64,000 nucleotides of DNA from Gadus chalcogrammus (GCF_026213295.1 NC_079414.1:14277107-14341106), one strand, 5' to 3'. Shown: positions 12,550 through 23,214, counted from the stretch's first letter. Numbers and translations are program-made. The notes: generated from the sequence alone by a model not told the origin.

Positions 12550-12915
12550 GCCGCTTCCTGTGTGTGTCGTAACGTTGTTTCTCGCCTCGTCGTTATGCAA
12601 CCGTTATGCAAATTAGGCGAATCTGAAGTTGCGGCGATGTTGAATTCATTACTACGCCGTGGTAATTGGCAGGGGGTCGGTCCCTGTGACGGTCGGAAAC
12701 ACAGAGAAACCAACAGGTGTCGTTCCAACTGAGCAATTATGCATGCGTGCTCCCTCGCCTAATCCTTCTAAAACGGGGAGAAGCTCGCATGCACGTGTCC
12801 ACGTGCACGTGCGTACTAACCGGGGGTGATGCCCTTTTACGCATAGCGTACGCGCTGTGCGCCGCGGCCCCTCGGGTTCGATCGCACTCCACATGCGAAC
12901 AGGAACGCTAAGAAG
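12550..12915. promoter_or_regulatory. CpG-rich patch with octamer and three E-boxes
   Basis: CpG dinucleotides are far denser here than in the surrounding sequence. A perfect octamer ATGCAAAT lies at about 12,604, next to a related ATGCAACC copy. Three CACGTG E-boxes sit at 12,792, 12,800 and 12,806, within 20 bp. The right end is GCGTACGCGCTGTGCGCCGC-like. This looks like a CpG-island-type regulatory element, but no adjoining exon is recognised, so a promoter function is inference. Confidence 0.4.
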
Positions 12916-13028
12916 CGAGTGAAAATAGGATTAATCCGGGATAAGTCTGTGATCACACACTTACTCACAGCCCATGTATACATTAGGGTAACTCTCTCAT
13001 GCTGTGTCCAGCTTCAGGTATCCACATG

Positions 13029-13206
<178 letters not shown>

Positions 13207-13251
13207 TGGGCTGCGGCACCAAATCCTGGGGCCTGTATACAAGAGGTACTG

Positions 13252-13321
13252 ATGGGGGGTAGAGAACAATTGTTGACGGGGGGGTAGAGAACAATTGTTG
13301 ACGGGGGGGGGGGGGGGGGGG
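13252..13321. repeat. Tandem TAGAGAACAATTGTTGACGG duplication ending in poly-G
   Basis: Two copies of a ~28-bp unit (G-run plus TAGAGAACAATTGTTGACGG); the second runs into about 19 G. The unit contains the palindrome ACAATTGT. The G-run in each unit may have promoted slippage. Confidence 0.85.
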
Positions 13322-13544
13322 CATGGCCGTGTGCAACTCCTAGCACTATGGCCTGGTGGATAATTCAAAATAAATAAAATACTTTTTTGCCATGGGCCCC
13401 CCCTCTGCCTTGGGCCCCCCCACAACTGTCCACCTTTCCCCCGCAGTCCGACGGCCCTACACACACACACACACACACCATAGGGAACTAGTGGGCGGAG
13501 GAGGGCTGGTTGAAGCACAGACAGAACAAAGAGCTATTAGGCTC

Positions 13545-13728
13545 TGTTTGTTTTGTAGCTCTCTCTTCCGTAATCTTTTCTCTCCCTTCCCTCCCTTTTC
13601 CTTTATACACTTCCCTCGCTCTCTCTCGCTCTCTCTCTCTATCCAACTCTAACTCTCTCCCTCGCTCTCTCTCTTTCTCTCTCTCTATCTCTCTCTCGCT
13701 CTCTCTCTCTATCTCTCCCCCTCTCTCC
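13545..13728. repeat. TC-rich microsatellite region
   Basis: Degenerate CTCTCT with CTCGCT, CTAT and CTTT interruptions. It directly abuts the 3' end of the minus-strand LINE that starts at 13,729. Confidence 0.85.
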
Positions 13729-14105
13729 TCAATTAAATTCAAGGGCTTTAATGGCATATAAAAAGACATTCCTTAATATTGACAATAATACAGACACTTT
13801 AGACAAAAGGCTTTAACTATCAATAGTAACAGTTATAATAAACAGTAATACAGTGATAATAGTCCAGTTATACAAAAATACATTATGAAACCATTAAAGT
13901 GGAACTATGCAGCTTTTGCACTTTACATTTTACACTTTATTGGTAGATTGGTGGCTGTTTTGACTCCCCCTAGCGCATCTTGGTGGAAAAAGGGAAAATG
14001 TCTTGGGTCTCGTGAAGTAACGAATTGCTTTACGGCACTACAGCCCTAAAAACACAGAACCGGCAAGATATTAACAAAAGTAGTGGAGGGATTTTTACAT
14101 TCATC

Positions 14106-14290
14106 ATGAATCAGCCGATTAAAAAGAGACAGAGAAACCCAATGTCAGAGGAACAGAAGCAGAGAAAAGGGAGACTGACGGACAGAGGGGCCAGACACGA
14201 GTAGACGTTGGGTGAGCTTCTCAGGAATGGCCTGAACTGAAAGAAAAAGAAGACTGCAAATCGGATGCCGACTTGGCCGTGAAATTCAAA
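14106..14290 (+). pseudogene. Transposon protein N-terminal exon (KKRQR...TRVDVG...WPELKE)
   Basis: The ATG at 14,106 opens MNQPIKKRQRNPMSEEQKQR. A +1 shift near 14,196 leads into TRVDVG, a stop, then EWPELKEKEDCKSDADLAVK. Basic start, TRV(N/D)(I/V)G, a W-x-ELK block and a K-S-D-A-(D/E)-LA block in this order is a signature I recall from fish YqaJ-type transposon proteins. TTCAAAGTAGGC at 14,287 may contain the exon-1 donor. The frameshift and stop mark it as a pseudogene. Function is inferred from the family only; a protein search would decide. Confidence 0.5.
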
Positions 14291-14570
14291 GTAGGCCTAC
14301 CCATGGGTGAACATTGTTCTCTTTGTATTGTGGCTTCCTTGATATTGATAGTCTCTGTAAAAATGTGTTTGCTCGACTGTTTTGTTGTGAGCCCTGTATG
14401 TTTCTAGCTTGCTTGCTTGCTGGGGTATTAGCGTACTAGCTACCAAACACGTTTGTTTCCATGGTTGTTTTGCTGTTCGTCTGTCTCGTTCCAGATACAG
14501 GCTAAATCGATGCCTCCAATTTTTCAAAAGTGTAGCCTATATCATGTGATTTGTCTGGCTGGCCATATAA

Positions 14571-14880
14571 TGCAGTAGGTAGGAAAACACAAGCGAAAAC
14601 ACAGGCGTCTTCTAGCAGCGAACACAATAGTGCGATACAAATTTCTGAATATTTCTCAAATTTAAGCGCCCCCGCCAGGGGAAGATACCAGCAGAAAGTT
14701 GACCTGTTAGGTTTCGATCCCTACAAGCTGAAAAAGTCGGATTTTAGCGAGGATCCAGCCCTTTTGCCGAGCGTAGATTACGGGTTTCCTGGTAAAAACT
14801 TAGAACTGCAGGCGCAAATACTCTTGCAAAGAACCTCTCACAAATTGATTGAGCCCCAAAACGTACCAGTTATGAAGTGA
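14571..14880 (+). pseudogene. Transposon protein exon (ARGRYQQK...DPYKL)
   Basis: An open segment contains YFSNLSAPARGRYQQKVDLL, then DPYKLKKSDFSEDPALLPSV. The A-R-x-R-Y-x-x-K, DPY-x-L and LP-x-V-x-Y spacing is what I recall near the N-terminus of the fish transposon proteins that carry a SWIM finger and a YqaJ exonuclease. The usual continuation after LPxVxY is missing and the frame ends at 14,880, with a possible donor at CCTGGTAAAA (about 14,790). A plausible acceptor is TATAATGCAG just before 14,577. It belongs to the same gene relic as 14,106-14,290; the exonuclease domain itself is absent. Confidence 0.5.
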
Positions 14881-15042
14881 TTACCACAAATACGAGTGTT
14901 GGCGAGATTTATTTGTGCCATGTCGCCCCGGTAGATGCTCACCTTGAGCTGTGATCACTTTTGGAATCCTAAAAAAAATGCAATTCCCAATCTCCCGTAT
15001 GAAATTATTCGCACAACCGTGCACAGCACAACTGGTAGGCAT
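14881..15042 (-). pseudogene. THAP-type zinc finger fragment
   Basis: The minus-strand frame carries MPTSCAVHGCANN, then NCIFFRIPK. An initial M-P-x-x-C-x4-C followed about 15 residues later by an aromatic-aromatic-R-x-P-K motif is the start of a THAP (C2CH) DNA-binding domain. The last C and H of the finger are not in frame, so the domain is broken. THAP domains occur in several DNA-transposon families and in host genes; inside this inverted-repeat-bounded element a transposon origin is the simpler reading. The methionine at 15,042 is preferred to that at 15,117 because THAP domains usually start the protein. Confidence 0.6.
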
Positions 15043-16278
15043 TATTAGCCAAACAAAATAATATAATAGCGAAACAATTGAGGTTAGATACGCGCTTTGC
15101 GATTGAATGACCTCCACTCTAATGTGACTGAAACAAGTGTAGCGGGGCGCAATGTTGTGATTGCTTTCCTACCAAGATGGCCGACTTCCGGTTTGGTTAC
15201 AAATTTTAATTAGCTGTGAATTCGTTATTAACAGAACTATTACATTTTACAAGACGTGAACCTCCATTATAGCTTTAACCATGTTATACCCTTGGTGTAG
15301 TTCCCTCCGTGTAAACTTGTTTGTAAAAAGATTGCTTTATCATTTTTCTTAGGTACAAGCGTTCGCAAACAGGATTGTTATGAGTTATCGTTCCGAGGCT
15401 TGATGACCCAAGGCAGCTCGGCCTACTTGCCCCGGTACAACCACCACCCACATCCGAACTTGTGCGGATATAAGTGTCAAGAGGAAACCTTAATCCAGAG
15501 AACCCTCAAGAAGATGCTACACCATTGCCTTAAGGCAAAAAACAGACCTTTTTTTCAATATCCAAAATAAATATTTTTCTAACCAAAAAATGTTTATTAT
15601 ATTTCAACTAAAAGGGAAGGTGGTGCAAAGCGAACTTGTGTTACATAAAAAAAACATTTTAAAACTATAGACAATAATGTTTTTTGCAATGTTTATTTGC
15701 CAACATTTACACGCAAACATATATGATCCCCTAATCTTCCAGACACACTATCTGGCTAAGACAACTCTCCTGTGGGGACTGGCGACAGCATACCCTCTCG
15801 ATGTCTGAATCCATCTCCTTGTAATTCCGACAAGAACACAAGTGACGTACTTGAGCAGATACATAAATGTACGATTGCTGCGCAAATTGTTCATGCCATC
15901 ATTATGTATTATGTTGGCCAACACTCTGATCATTCTGTTCAACAACCAAAGATAAAACAATTCTAATCTAGGATATAACACCTCCCCATCAACTATAAAA
16001 AAAGGATGGGTTTATGTTTATTGTAACACAACACAAATACACAATTTTAAAATGTAATACCTTGTCTACTCTTTATGAACACCTACCTTGGACATGGCTC
16101 TACACATTTGCCGGCTTCTTTGAAAACAAAATGCACATGGCTAGCATACAAGTGGGTGGGGAAGGGTCGTCAACGAGTTGTTACGACAGTGTTGTAAAAT
16201 ATCTACTACTCTGTAGTGGGAGCTGTGTCGAGAAAAGTGGGGGCGCAAATTGAGAAACCAGCGAAGATATGGCCGATC
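15043..16278. other. Remainder of the THAP/YqaJ-type transposon, no intact frame
   Basis: Non-coding or too decayed to read. It includes AAGATGGCCGACTTCCGG at about 15,173, a first-exon-like context upstream of the THAP fragment, and AT-rich sequence at 15,540-15,700. The open frames 15,748-15,981 and 16,014-16,253 have no recognisable domain. Confidence 0.4.
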
Positions 16279-16369
16279 CTGCATAGTGGGCCTTTAATGG
16301 TCCATGAAGGAAAAGTATTTATAAGGTGTTTTGCCCGGTTATTCAGGTCGTTTTCCTGACTGTCCCTGA

Positions 16370-16640
16370 AATTAAGACATGGGAGGACATATCTAGCTGC
16401 CAACAAGAAGCATTTCATTTTTTTCCCCAAGGATATACATAATTGAGAGTGGTCTCCAGTGAAAGGCTGTGTCTTCTGAGCTGGTATCTGATCAGCGTCT
16501 TCCTGAGAGTGGAGGCAGACACGTTGCTCGATACTCAGGTACTCGGGTGCACTTTAGGGCCAAATAACAATCTATTTTTGATTGTGGTTTTGTGGTGTTT
16601 TTCCAATGTGCTATCATTTTCTTTCTTTCTTGGCCCCGTC
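16370..16640 (-). pseudogene. LINE C-terminal region
   Basis: The minus strand reads HWKNTTKPQSKIDCYLALK and, after stops, LGEKNEMLLVGS followed by ICPPMS. H-W-K-N-T, Q-S-K-x-x-C-Y-L-A-L and a downstream L-G-E block form the tail of the same fish LINE protein that carries the reverse transcriptase at 17,060-17,697. Several stops and shifts interrupt it. The longest open frame here (16,535-16,852) is in another frame and is not the gene. Confidence 0.55.
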
Positions 16641-17059
16641 ATTTGTCTGGGCCATGTTGTATGTGTGCTGACCTGGGGCTCTGCCGGGTCTGGCAGGAAA
16701 CTGAGCCTTAGGATCAGCAGGTGGAGGAGACTTTTCTCTGGGTTTGTTTGGTATTTTTGGGCTTTGTGATGAAGGGTATGGTTGGGGTTACTTGGTTTTT
16801 GGCGGTGGGGGAATTTGATGGCTCTTTCTTCTATGTTAATTTGGAGGGTCATTTGTGTAGCTTGTCAATATCAATGACCTAGCTGAATGTCTGTCAACAT
16901 CATTGGCCTATCTGAATGCCTGTCAATATGGAGGCAATCAATTGGGTAATGAGGCAAAGGATCTTTAGCGTGATTTGTATTGTTTTTTGGGTTTCACAGT
17001 CCAGGCATTAATTTGGAGATCATGATGTTGGTTTTCTTAAGGTACACTCTGAGGGCCCA

Positions 17060-17697
17060 GGCCTTACAGAACTTGTTAAGATGTCCAGGTGTTGCTAAAG
17101 TCCTTTGTGGGTTGGAGACAGTAGGACCAGGTCACATGCATATAACAGGCATTTAACCTGTGTGACGGTTAGATAGATAGAAGGAGATGACGATGGATCG
17201 AGTGTTTGGGCCAATTTGTCAACATAAATGTTAAAAAGTGTGGCGGAGAGATTGCAGTCCTGTTCACCACTGCGTCCCTGATGAAATAATGTGTTTGCTT
17301 GTTTGTTTTGATTGGGCATTGGCTGTTTGCGCAGATTTATTTAATTATATTAAGTTTTCCCCCCAAAAAAACATTTCTGTTAGTGTATATCAGATTCAGT
17401 CATGCCAAATCGAGTCAAATGCTTTTTGGAAATCTACTTAGGCAGGCAACAATATCCTTTATTTTGGTTAATTTGTTTGTTGATTAATGTGTGTAGTATA
17501 TATATGTGATCTGTTGTGCAATAGTTAGGAGGAAATCCAATCTGGCTTTTACTTAAAGAGTTGTGTTCATGACTATAATGCAACATTCTTCCGTTAAGTA
17601 TGCTGCAGTATTGTTTCCCCAGGTTACTGGAGAAATGTAGCATCGTTTTTGAAGATTACTAAGACCAATCGTTTGTTTCAGACGTTTGGGAATATAG
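17060..17697 (-). pseudogene. LINE reverse transcriptase fragment
   Basis: Two minus-strand pieces belong together. 17,643-17,434 reads SLSKSQIGFPPNYCTTDHIY then ILHTLINKQINQNKG, the fingers/palm entry of a LINE RT. 17,319-17,095 reads QDCNLSATLFNIYVDKLAQ then KCLLYACDLVLLSPTHKG, where the catalytic Y-A-D-D has become Y-A-C-D. The section between them, including the first catalytic aspartate, is lost or shifted. The enzyme would copy its own RNA at nicked chromosomal DNA, but this copy cannot be active. The upstream part continues beyond the palindromic insertion at 17,702. Confidence 0.8.
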
Positions 17698-17701
17698 CCG
17701 C

Positions 17702-18453
17702 TGTCACGTTAAAATTGTACCGGGGGCGAAAATTGTACCGGCCTACGTCATCGTTTGTTTACATCCTGACAACCTGCCCGGCAACAGACGACGCGATGCA
17801 GAAAACATGTTTCCAAACGACGAAATAACATAATACAGATAGCGGATCGCTATCTGTATTATGATAGATAGTGATAACACTTGTTTTTACTTTATATTTG
17901 TATTGTATTTAATTGTTTAATCGAAACAATAAAAAAAATTGCCCGCCAAACGGACGATCGCGTCAAATGACAAATGTTTTGCCCGCGAAACGGGCGATCG
18001 CGTCAAATGACGTAGGAGGGTTCTTGAAACACAATACAGATAACGGATCGCTAGAAAACACTTGTTTTTACTTTATATTTGTATTGTATTGAATTGTTTA
18101 ATCGAATTTAGCTAGTAAACTGAGTGTTTTAAGCAGGTTTCATAGTCTAGAATGTTCAAGAACCTTCCTACGTGATTTGACGCGTCATTTGACGCGATCG
18201 CCCGTTTCGCGGGCAATTTTCTTTATTGTTTCGATTAAACAATTAAATACAATACAAATATAAAGTAAAAACAAGTGTTATCGCTATCTATCATAATTCA
18301 GATAGCGATCCGCTATCTGTATTATGTTATTTCGTCGTTTGGAAACATGTTTTCTGCATCGCGTCGTCTGTTGCAGGGCAGGTTGTCAGGTTGTAAACAA
18401 ACGATGACGTAGGCCGGTACAATTTTCGCCCCCGGTACAATTTTAACGTGACA
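17702..18453. mobile_element. Palindromic MITE, Ginger-like ends, 4-bp CCGC duplication
   Basis: The element starts TGTCACGTTAAAATTGTACC and ends with its exact complement. The arms extend about 270 bp (17,702-17,972 against about 18,183-18,453) with only about seven differences, roughly 97% identity. CCGC at 17,698-17,701 is repeated at 18,454-18,457. Removing the element and one CCGC rejoins the host LINE with its frame continuous. Each arm carries an internal AATACAGATAGCG hairpin, and the middle repeats part of the arm (TTGTTTTTACTTTATATTTG at about 18,063). No coding capacity is seen. The TGTNR start with a 4-bp CCG-type duplication is what I remember for Ginger1 DNA transposons; the assignment is inference. 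Confidence 0.8.
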
Positions 18454-18953
18454 CCGCCACTAAGGTGGTATTGAACTCTTTGAGGATAACCAATTTGAGT
18501 TTATCAACATTTTATTCAAGATGCTATCGGTCCCTGATGTCTTTCTTGCTTTAAGATGTTTTATTTTTTTGTAGTGTTTTATATGTTGTGTTATTTAGGT
18601 GTCAATGGGAATCTGGTTATCTTGATTGTTTCTTCCAAGATTTATAATTTACTTTGTATCTTCTTTTTGTTCTGAGTTGAACTTTGCTGGAGAGCTTTTA
18701 CAAGGGATTTGGTTCCCCCGGTTTTTCTGATCTCTATTTAGAATTTACAATTTTGCACATTTATTGAATATAAAATCAACGTTATGGGTGTTTACCCCTG
18801 ACTCACTTTGGGGTATGTGGATAGAAAATGACCAAGGAATTATTGTATTTGGTGACCCTCGTTTTCCATGCTGTCTGTACCCCATTAATAGAGCATGCTA
18901 ACAGGCTGACGCTCTTGCCAGATACAGTGTTAATTTACCGTGGCCTGAGAGGA

Positions 18954-19048
18954 CTGTTAGGGGCCTCACAGTGAGGTCTAAACCTCACTGTGAGGCCCCT
19001 AACAGGCCCCTAACAGTCCCCTAACAGTCACTAACAGCTGTTAGTGAC
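18954..19048. repeat. Cluster of perfect palindromes
   Basis: 18,954-18,977 and 18,982-19,005 are exact 24-bp reverse complements around a 4-base loop (CTAA). The right arm's CCCCTAACAG is then repeated twice more. A second perfect palindrome, 11-bp arms with no loop, follows at 19,027-19,048. The cluster lies in the minus-strand LINE just after its endonuclease part, where the LINE protein should be uninterrupted, so it probably arose after insertion. Confidence 0.9.
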
Positions 19049-19051
19049 TCA

Positions 19052-19780
19052 GGGTTACTGTCTGTGATTAAATAGTCTACTCTGGTGCTGCACAGACTCA
19101 AGCTGTGTGTACCTATCCAAAAGAGTCCCCTCTTAGTGTTCCATTGGTTCTGTAAAGGCCTAGCGCACAACACTGTTGGAGATGTGTCCCATTTGAGTTG
19201 GTTATTTCTCTGGGGGTATGTCTCGGAGACTGTTTCCCAGTATGTGTTTGTCTCCATGGTTATCATCCAAAGTATCAGGTCTGTCTGCTGTGGTGCCTTC
19301 AAATCACCACAAATCAGGACATTCCCTTGAACTTACTTATTTCATCTTATAGGATGCTAAGCCTTTCCTGATTAACCTAGTGGGGCTCCGATGATGGGAT
19401 GTATGGTAGGGCTCTTTCAGATCTTATAATTCTCAACAATTCACCTCTTTTCATGAGTCCTATCTGATGGATTTGTTCTGTTCTGTAACCGATGATCATT
19501 CCCTCTGATTTACTCCATTCAGTTTGGTAGATGGGACAATGATCTCCCTACAACCTAGGCAGAGGCAACCTGTGGAATCATCTCCTGAACACCATGTTAC
19601 CCGGAGGATGGTTATGTATGTGCCATCTATCTCTTTAAAAAGTGTAGCCTTTCTTCTCTTTATCCCAAAAGCAGAGGAGCACAGACCCGGAATGTTCCAA
19701 CAAGAGATTGCAAAGGATTTCATGTGGGCACACATTGACATTTGAATCGAGACTCCCTCTAGTTGAAAGACATTCAGCAA
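19052..19780 (-). pseudogene. LINE AP-type endonuclease fragments
   Basis: The minus-strand frame 19,780-19,496 contains SCWNIPGLCSSAFG, then FKEIDGTYITILRVTWC and REIIVPSTK. WNIxGL near the start and the I-x-x-L-x-x-T-W block belong to APE-type LINE endonucleases; the usual glutamate in LQET is replaced (LRVT). The second piece, 19,302-19,052, ends with TRVDYLITDSNPESL, resembling the V-D-Y-(F/L)-I-T-D block near the domain's end. A frameshift separates the pieces. The enzyme would nick target DNA to prime reverse transcription. It precedes the RT relic in the normal LINE order. Confidence 0.7.
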
Positions 19781-19894
19781 ACAAGATGAATAGTGATATC
19801 ATTGGGTTTTCTTTTTAATCAATTACTTTTATTAACATCGCTATGTTCTGCCTTTCCTGTTACCAGCTTCCCATCAGGTTTGAGCAGTGTCGTT

Positions 19895-20152
<258 letters not shown>

Positions 20153-20160
20153 CCTAGTAA

Positions 20161-20288
20161 ACTCAATTGAAATGTTCTAATTAGGTTTTAGCCACTCAGC
20201 TGTGGCCGTTTCAACAGATCCGGTCACCCCTGGCAACCAGCAGACCAATTAACTCCTCACTATCTCACCAGGCCACTCCCCCCCCCCT

Positions 20289-20320
<32 letters not shown>

Positions 20321-22315
20321 CAAATAACTCTCCCTACCAGCAGGGGGCAGTATTCTGCATCGGTCATTCAAAAAGGGACACTCTAAGACCTAGGATTGAG
20401 GACATGAAACATAACAGCGTTTTTCACTGTCTCTAGAGACGTATGTGCAGAAGCACACAATGCAAGGTGTGAACTGACGTCCACATGTGATCGGAAAACC
20501 CAGGACACATGGGAATGGCAGGTGTGAGCAGGCACAGTGTGTCACCGTGGTGACAAGGTGTGACAAACCTTTTCTCTCGCTTTCACTCTCTTGCTCTCTC
20601 TGTTAACATACCTTTAAGCGGCGCTAAACAAAGTCAATGATTACATATCACTTGGCTTGAGTTGATTGATGTTCATTATGGAATATTGTACAATGGAGCG
20701 AATGGAGGGATTTCCTTAACCACCAAAATGGCTGCAGCTAATGGGTCACACGTTCAATTGCTTAGATTGGTTGTCAGTCTATCCAATTGCGTCCAGAGGC
20801 GTTTTGGTCTGAGGCTGTTGATAATGCCCCGAGCAACTGACAATGAAATGAGAGGTTCCAGCCCAGCACGCATATGCAAATTGGACTTACTTTCGGTGAT
20901 TAAAGTTGAATCAGGGTTTTGTGAAGAACTCAAAGCTGCGTGAGGATACTTTAGACTTCCCTATCTTTTTACCTTGTTACCTCTCTCCCTACGGGGCTCT
21001 GAATTGAGTAGATGTTTGAACCTGTCTTTGTTCTTCCCTGAATGTCAGACTGTTCTCAAGACCTGCTGAGCTTGTATGGGAAGAATATTGTTAAAACGAT
21101 AATCCTCACAGTGAGGGCTTTTCCTCTGAAACGTTATAACTCTAAAAACAGTGTTTAATCTAATTTAGCTCTTGAAGCAGAATCCCTTCAATTGCCAAAA
21201 CATTGACAGTCTGATTTTCTACAGTATTTACAAATGGCTAAATTTCGAGAAAAAACAGATCCTTAACATGACCACCCTACCCCCCCCATCCAACACACAC
21301 ATTTGCCTTGCACACCCCCGTTCTCCTCTCCCCCTCGCTCTCCAGCTATGACTCATACACTGGCATCATGGCATGACATCCCTGTGGAGAGAAGGAAACA
21401 TTAGCAGATTAGATTAGTGCTGATAGCGGGTAGCAATAGCCTGCTAATAACTTAAACCACATTTTAGTAATGAATATGGTGGGGTTAAAAACGGCAAAGC
21501 TTTAATCCCCACTGGTAAAATAAATTTGTAGCTTTTGTAAACACAAGAGACATGTCCGTGCATTGGCATGACTAGCCTTGTAATAGCGGCACTACAAACC
21601 ATGGCCATCGTATATGGTCATGGTATCAGTTGTGTTTTTTTCATTTTATCTAAGGATCGAATTTTATCGAAGGAACGAGAAGATGCTAGTGGTTGTTTTC
21701 ATTCAGTTGTTCGGTAAAAGGGAATTCTCCCACAAACCATATATTCATCATTCAAGGCAGAGTGTATTGACACAAGTTAAGGATCCAATACAGCCTAATT
21801 CCAGTTGAAATATATCCCATTGAGACAGAGTTGTGGAGGGTTCTTGTGTTTTTAGCTTTATTTAAAGAACGTTTTTGTAGTCTTTAAGCCGAGTAGGTTA
21901 CCAGAGATGAGTGAGCTAGCATGCTTACATTGCTAATCCTCCTCTCCCGCGACAGTGTCGTCATGGTGGACACGATTGAAACATTAGCGGCATAGTAGCG
22001 CTGTTCAGAAATCTCCTATGCTTCTGATTGGCTGGGGCTGGCTAATAAGTAATCCCGGTTCTCCTTCACCCGGGGGTCAAGGAGAACCCCCCTCCCCCCA
22101 CCAAGAGGGGCGGGGGGGGATGTAGTGACCTGAGGGGTCTTACATCTTACCCTCCATGGCGTCTTTTTGGCTTACGTTGGGAGTAGCTAGCTGCTTTCCT
22201 GGGTTGCGCGAACTGTGGCTAAGTGATGATTGATGAACAGGTAATAAAATGTAGCATCAATAATTAAGGGCTGCCTTGTTATAAATCACCTTAAGCTTAG
22301 CCTGCAGTGTGCACC
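20161..22315. other. Unrecognised sequence, no gene
   Basis: Contains a short (CA)n at 20,291-20,320 and a 10-bp hairpin with a 12-base loop at 22,057-22,088 (GGTTCTCCTT and complement). The C/G-run sequence 22,067-22,120 follows the hairpin's first arm. Open frames 20,662-20,943 and 21,614-21,808 have no domains I recognise. Confidence 0.5.
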
Positions 22316-22316
22316 C

Positions 22317-22540
<224 letters not shown>

Positions 22541-22548
22541 GTATTCAG

Positions 22549-23072
22549 GTGACCCGGCCCCAGGAATGTCTTGGTTATTCAGGATTCACCACACGACCAG
22601 CTTCGTTCAAAGCCAAAGGAGAACAACAGAAAACGCGCGGGTCGGTGCCCAACACGGAATAAATGGAAAATAATACTATGGCTCCGTGAGCCACGGTAGA
22701 GTCAGTGCGATTGTCTCTCCAGCAGGGCTGGTCTCGTCCCTGAAGAGGGAGCTCGCTCCCGTCTGGGGCTCCGTCCCTGCGGTGCGTTCCTCGTCGGCGA
22801 ACGTCGTCCGTGTGTGCGGGCTCCCTCGGGAACGCTGGGGAAAGGTCTGCTAGATCCACTTGTCGACCCGTCTGTATTGGGTCCAGGAGGTTCCCTGGTT
22901 CACTCGTGCTCCTAGTTCTCTCCCCTACGAGAACATGACAAAGCCTTTTAAAGGAGACCTGGTCTTCCTCGTCCGCTGGTGTTCTCCATTGCGCCAATTA
23001 GTGTGATGCAATGGACGCTCTCTGGCTCCATCTGGTGGAATTCGGCGGTAAACGTCATCCACCACCTCTCCC
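22549..23072 (-). repeat. Probable 3' non-coding/LTR segment of the Gmr1-type relic
   Basis: Lies downstream of the RNase H remnant and ends beside the GTGC array. A TATA-like TTTAAAAGG is present on the minus strand at about 22,950. The 140-codon minus frame (22,997-22,575) has no recognisable domain and is probably open by GC bias. LTR boundaries are not defined because the second LTR is missing. Confidence 0.4.
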
Positions 23073-23214
23073 CTGGGCCGCCTGGCCCGGGGGTTGGGAA
23101 CGGGTTGCCAAACTCCACTACCGCTGGTTGAAGCCTCGGGTTGCCTCTGACCGACCAGAGAGCAGCATCTCAGTGGGACAGAGTGTCGGCGTTGGCGTGG
23201 TCCCTGCCCGGCCT

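Larger units (their letters stand above)
13891..16300. mobile_element. Decayed DNA transposon with THAP and YqaJ-associated fragments (ISL2EU-like)
   Basis: The ends form terminal inverted repeats. CCATTAAAG plus ACTATGCAG at 13,891-13,912 matches the complement of 16,279-16,300 at 18 of 22 positions. A 2-bp AT at each edge fits the short target duplication reported for ISL2EU elements. Inside are plus-strand fragments of a protein I associate with fish YqaJ-exonuclease elements (14,106-14,290; 14,571-14,880) and a minus-strand THAP-type zinc-finger start (15,042-14,881). The carrier is the 3' part of a LINE, whose sequence resumes on both sides. The family name rests on memory of the domain combination; the inverted termini are seen directly. 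Confidence 0.55.
13729..19790 (-). mobile_element. LINE retrotransposon relic, interrupted twice
   Basis: Read on the minus strand, the order is: endonuclease fragments (19,780-19,052), pre-RT sequence (18,950-18,454), reverse transcriptase (17,697-17,060), C-terminal HWKNT...QSKIDCYLAL region (about 16,640-16,370), and a 3' end in which CCATTAAAGCCCTTGAATTT is the complement of 13,729-13,760. This 3' end matches a very common fish LINE terminus I recognise (AATAAAGCCCTTGAATTGAA). Two insertions split it: a THAP/YqaJ-type DNA transposon (13,891-16,300) and a palindromic element (17,702-18,453). Without them the LINE is about 2.9 kb, so it is also 5' truncated or internally deleted. Many stops and frameshifts show it is dead. 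I do not assign the clade. Confidence 0.75.

Noticed and set aside
14551..14880. Independent host gene of 109 codons
   Set aside because: It lies inside an inverted-repeat-bounded element next to a THAP fragment and carries motifs recalled from fish transposon proteins.
22575..22997. 140-codon minus-strand frame
   Set aside because: Lies in the non-coding 3' part of the Gmr1-type relic, has no domain, and GC-rich DNA keeps frames open.
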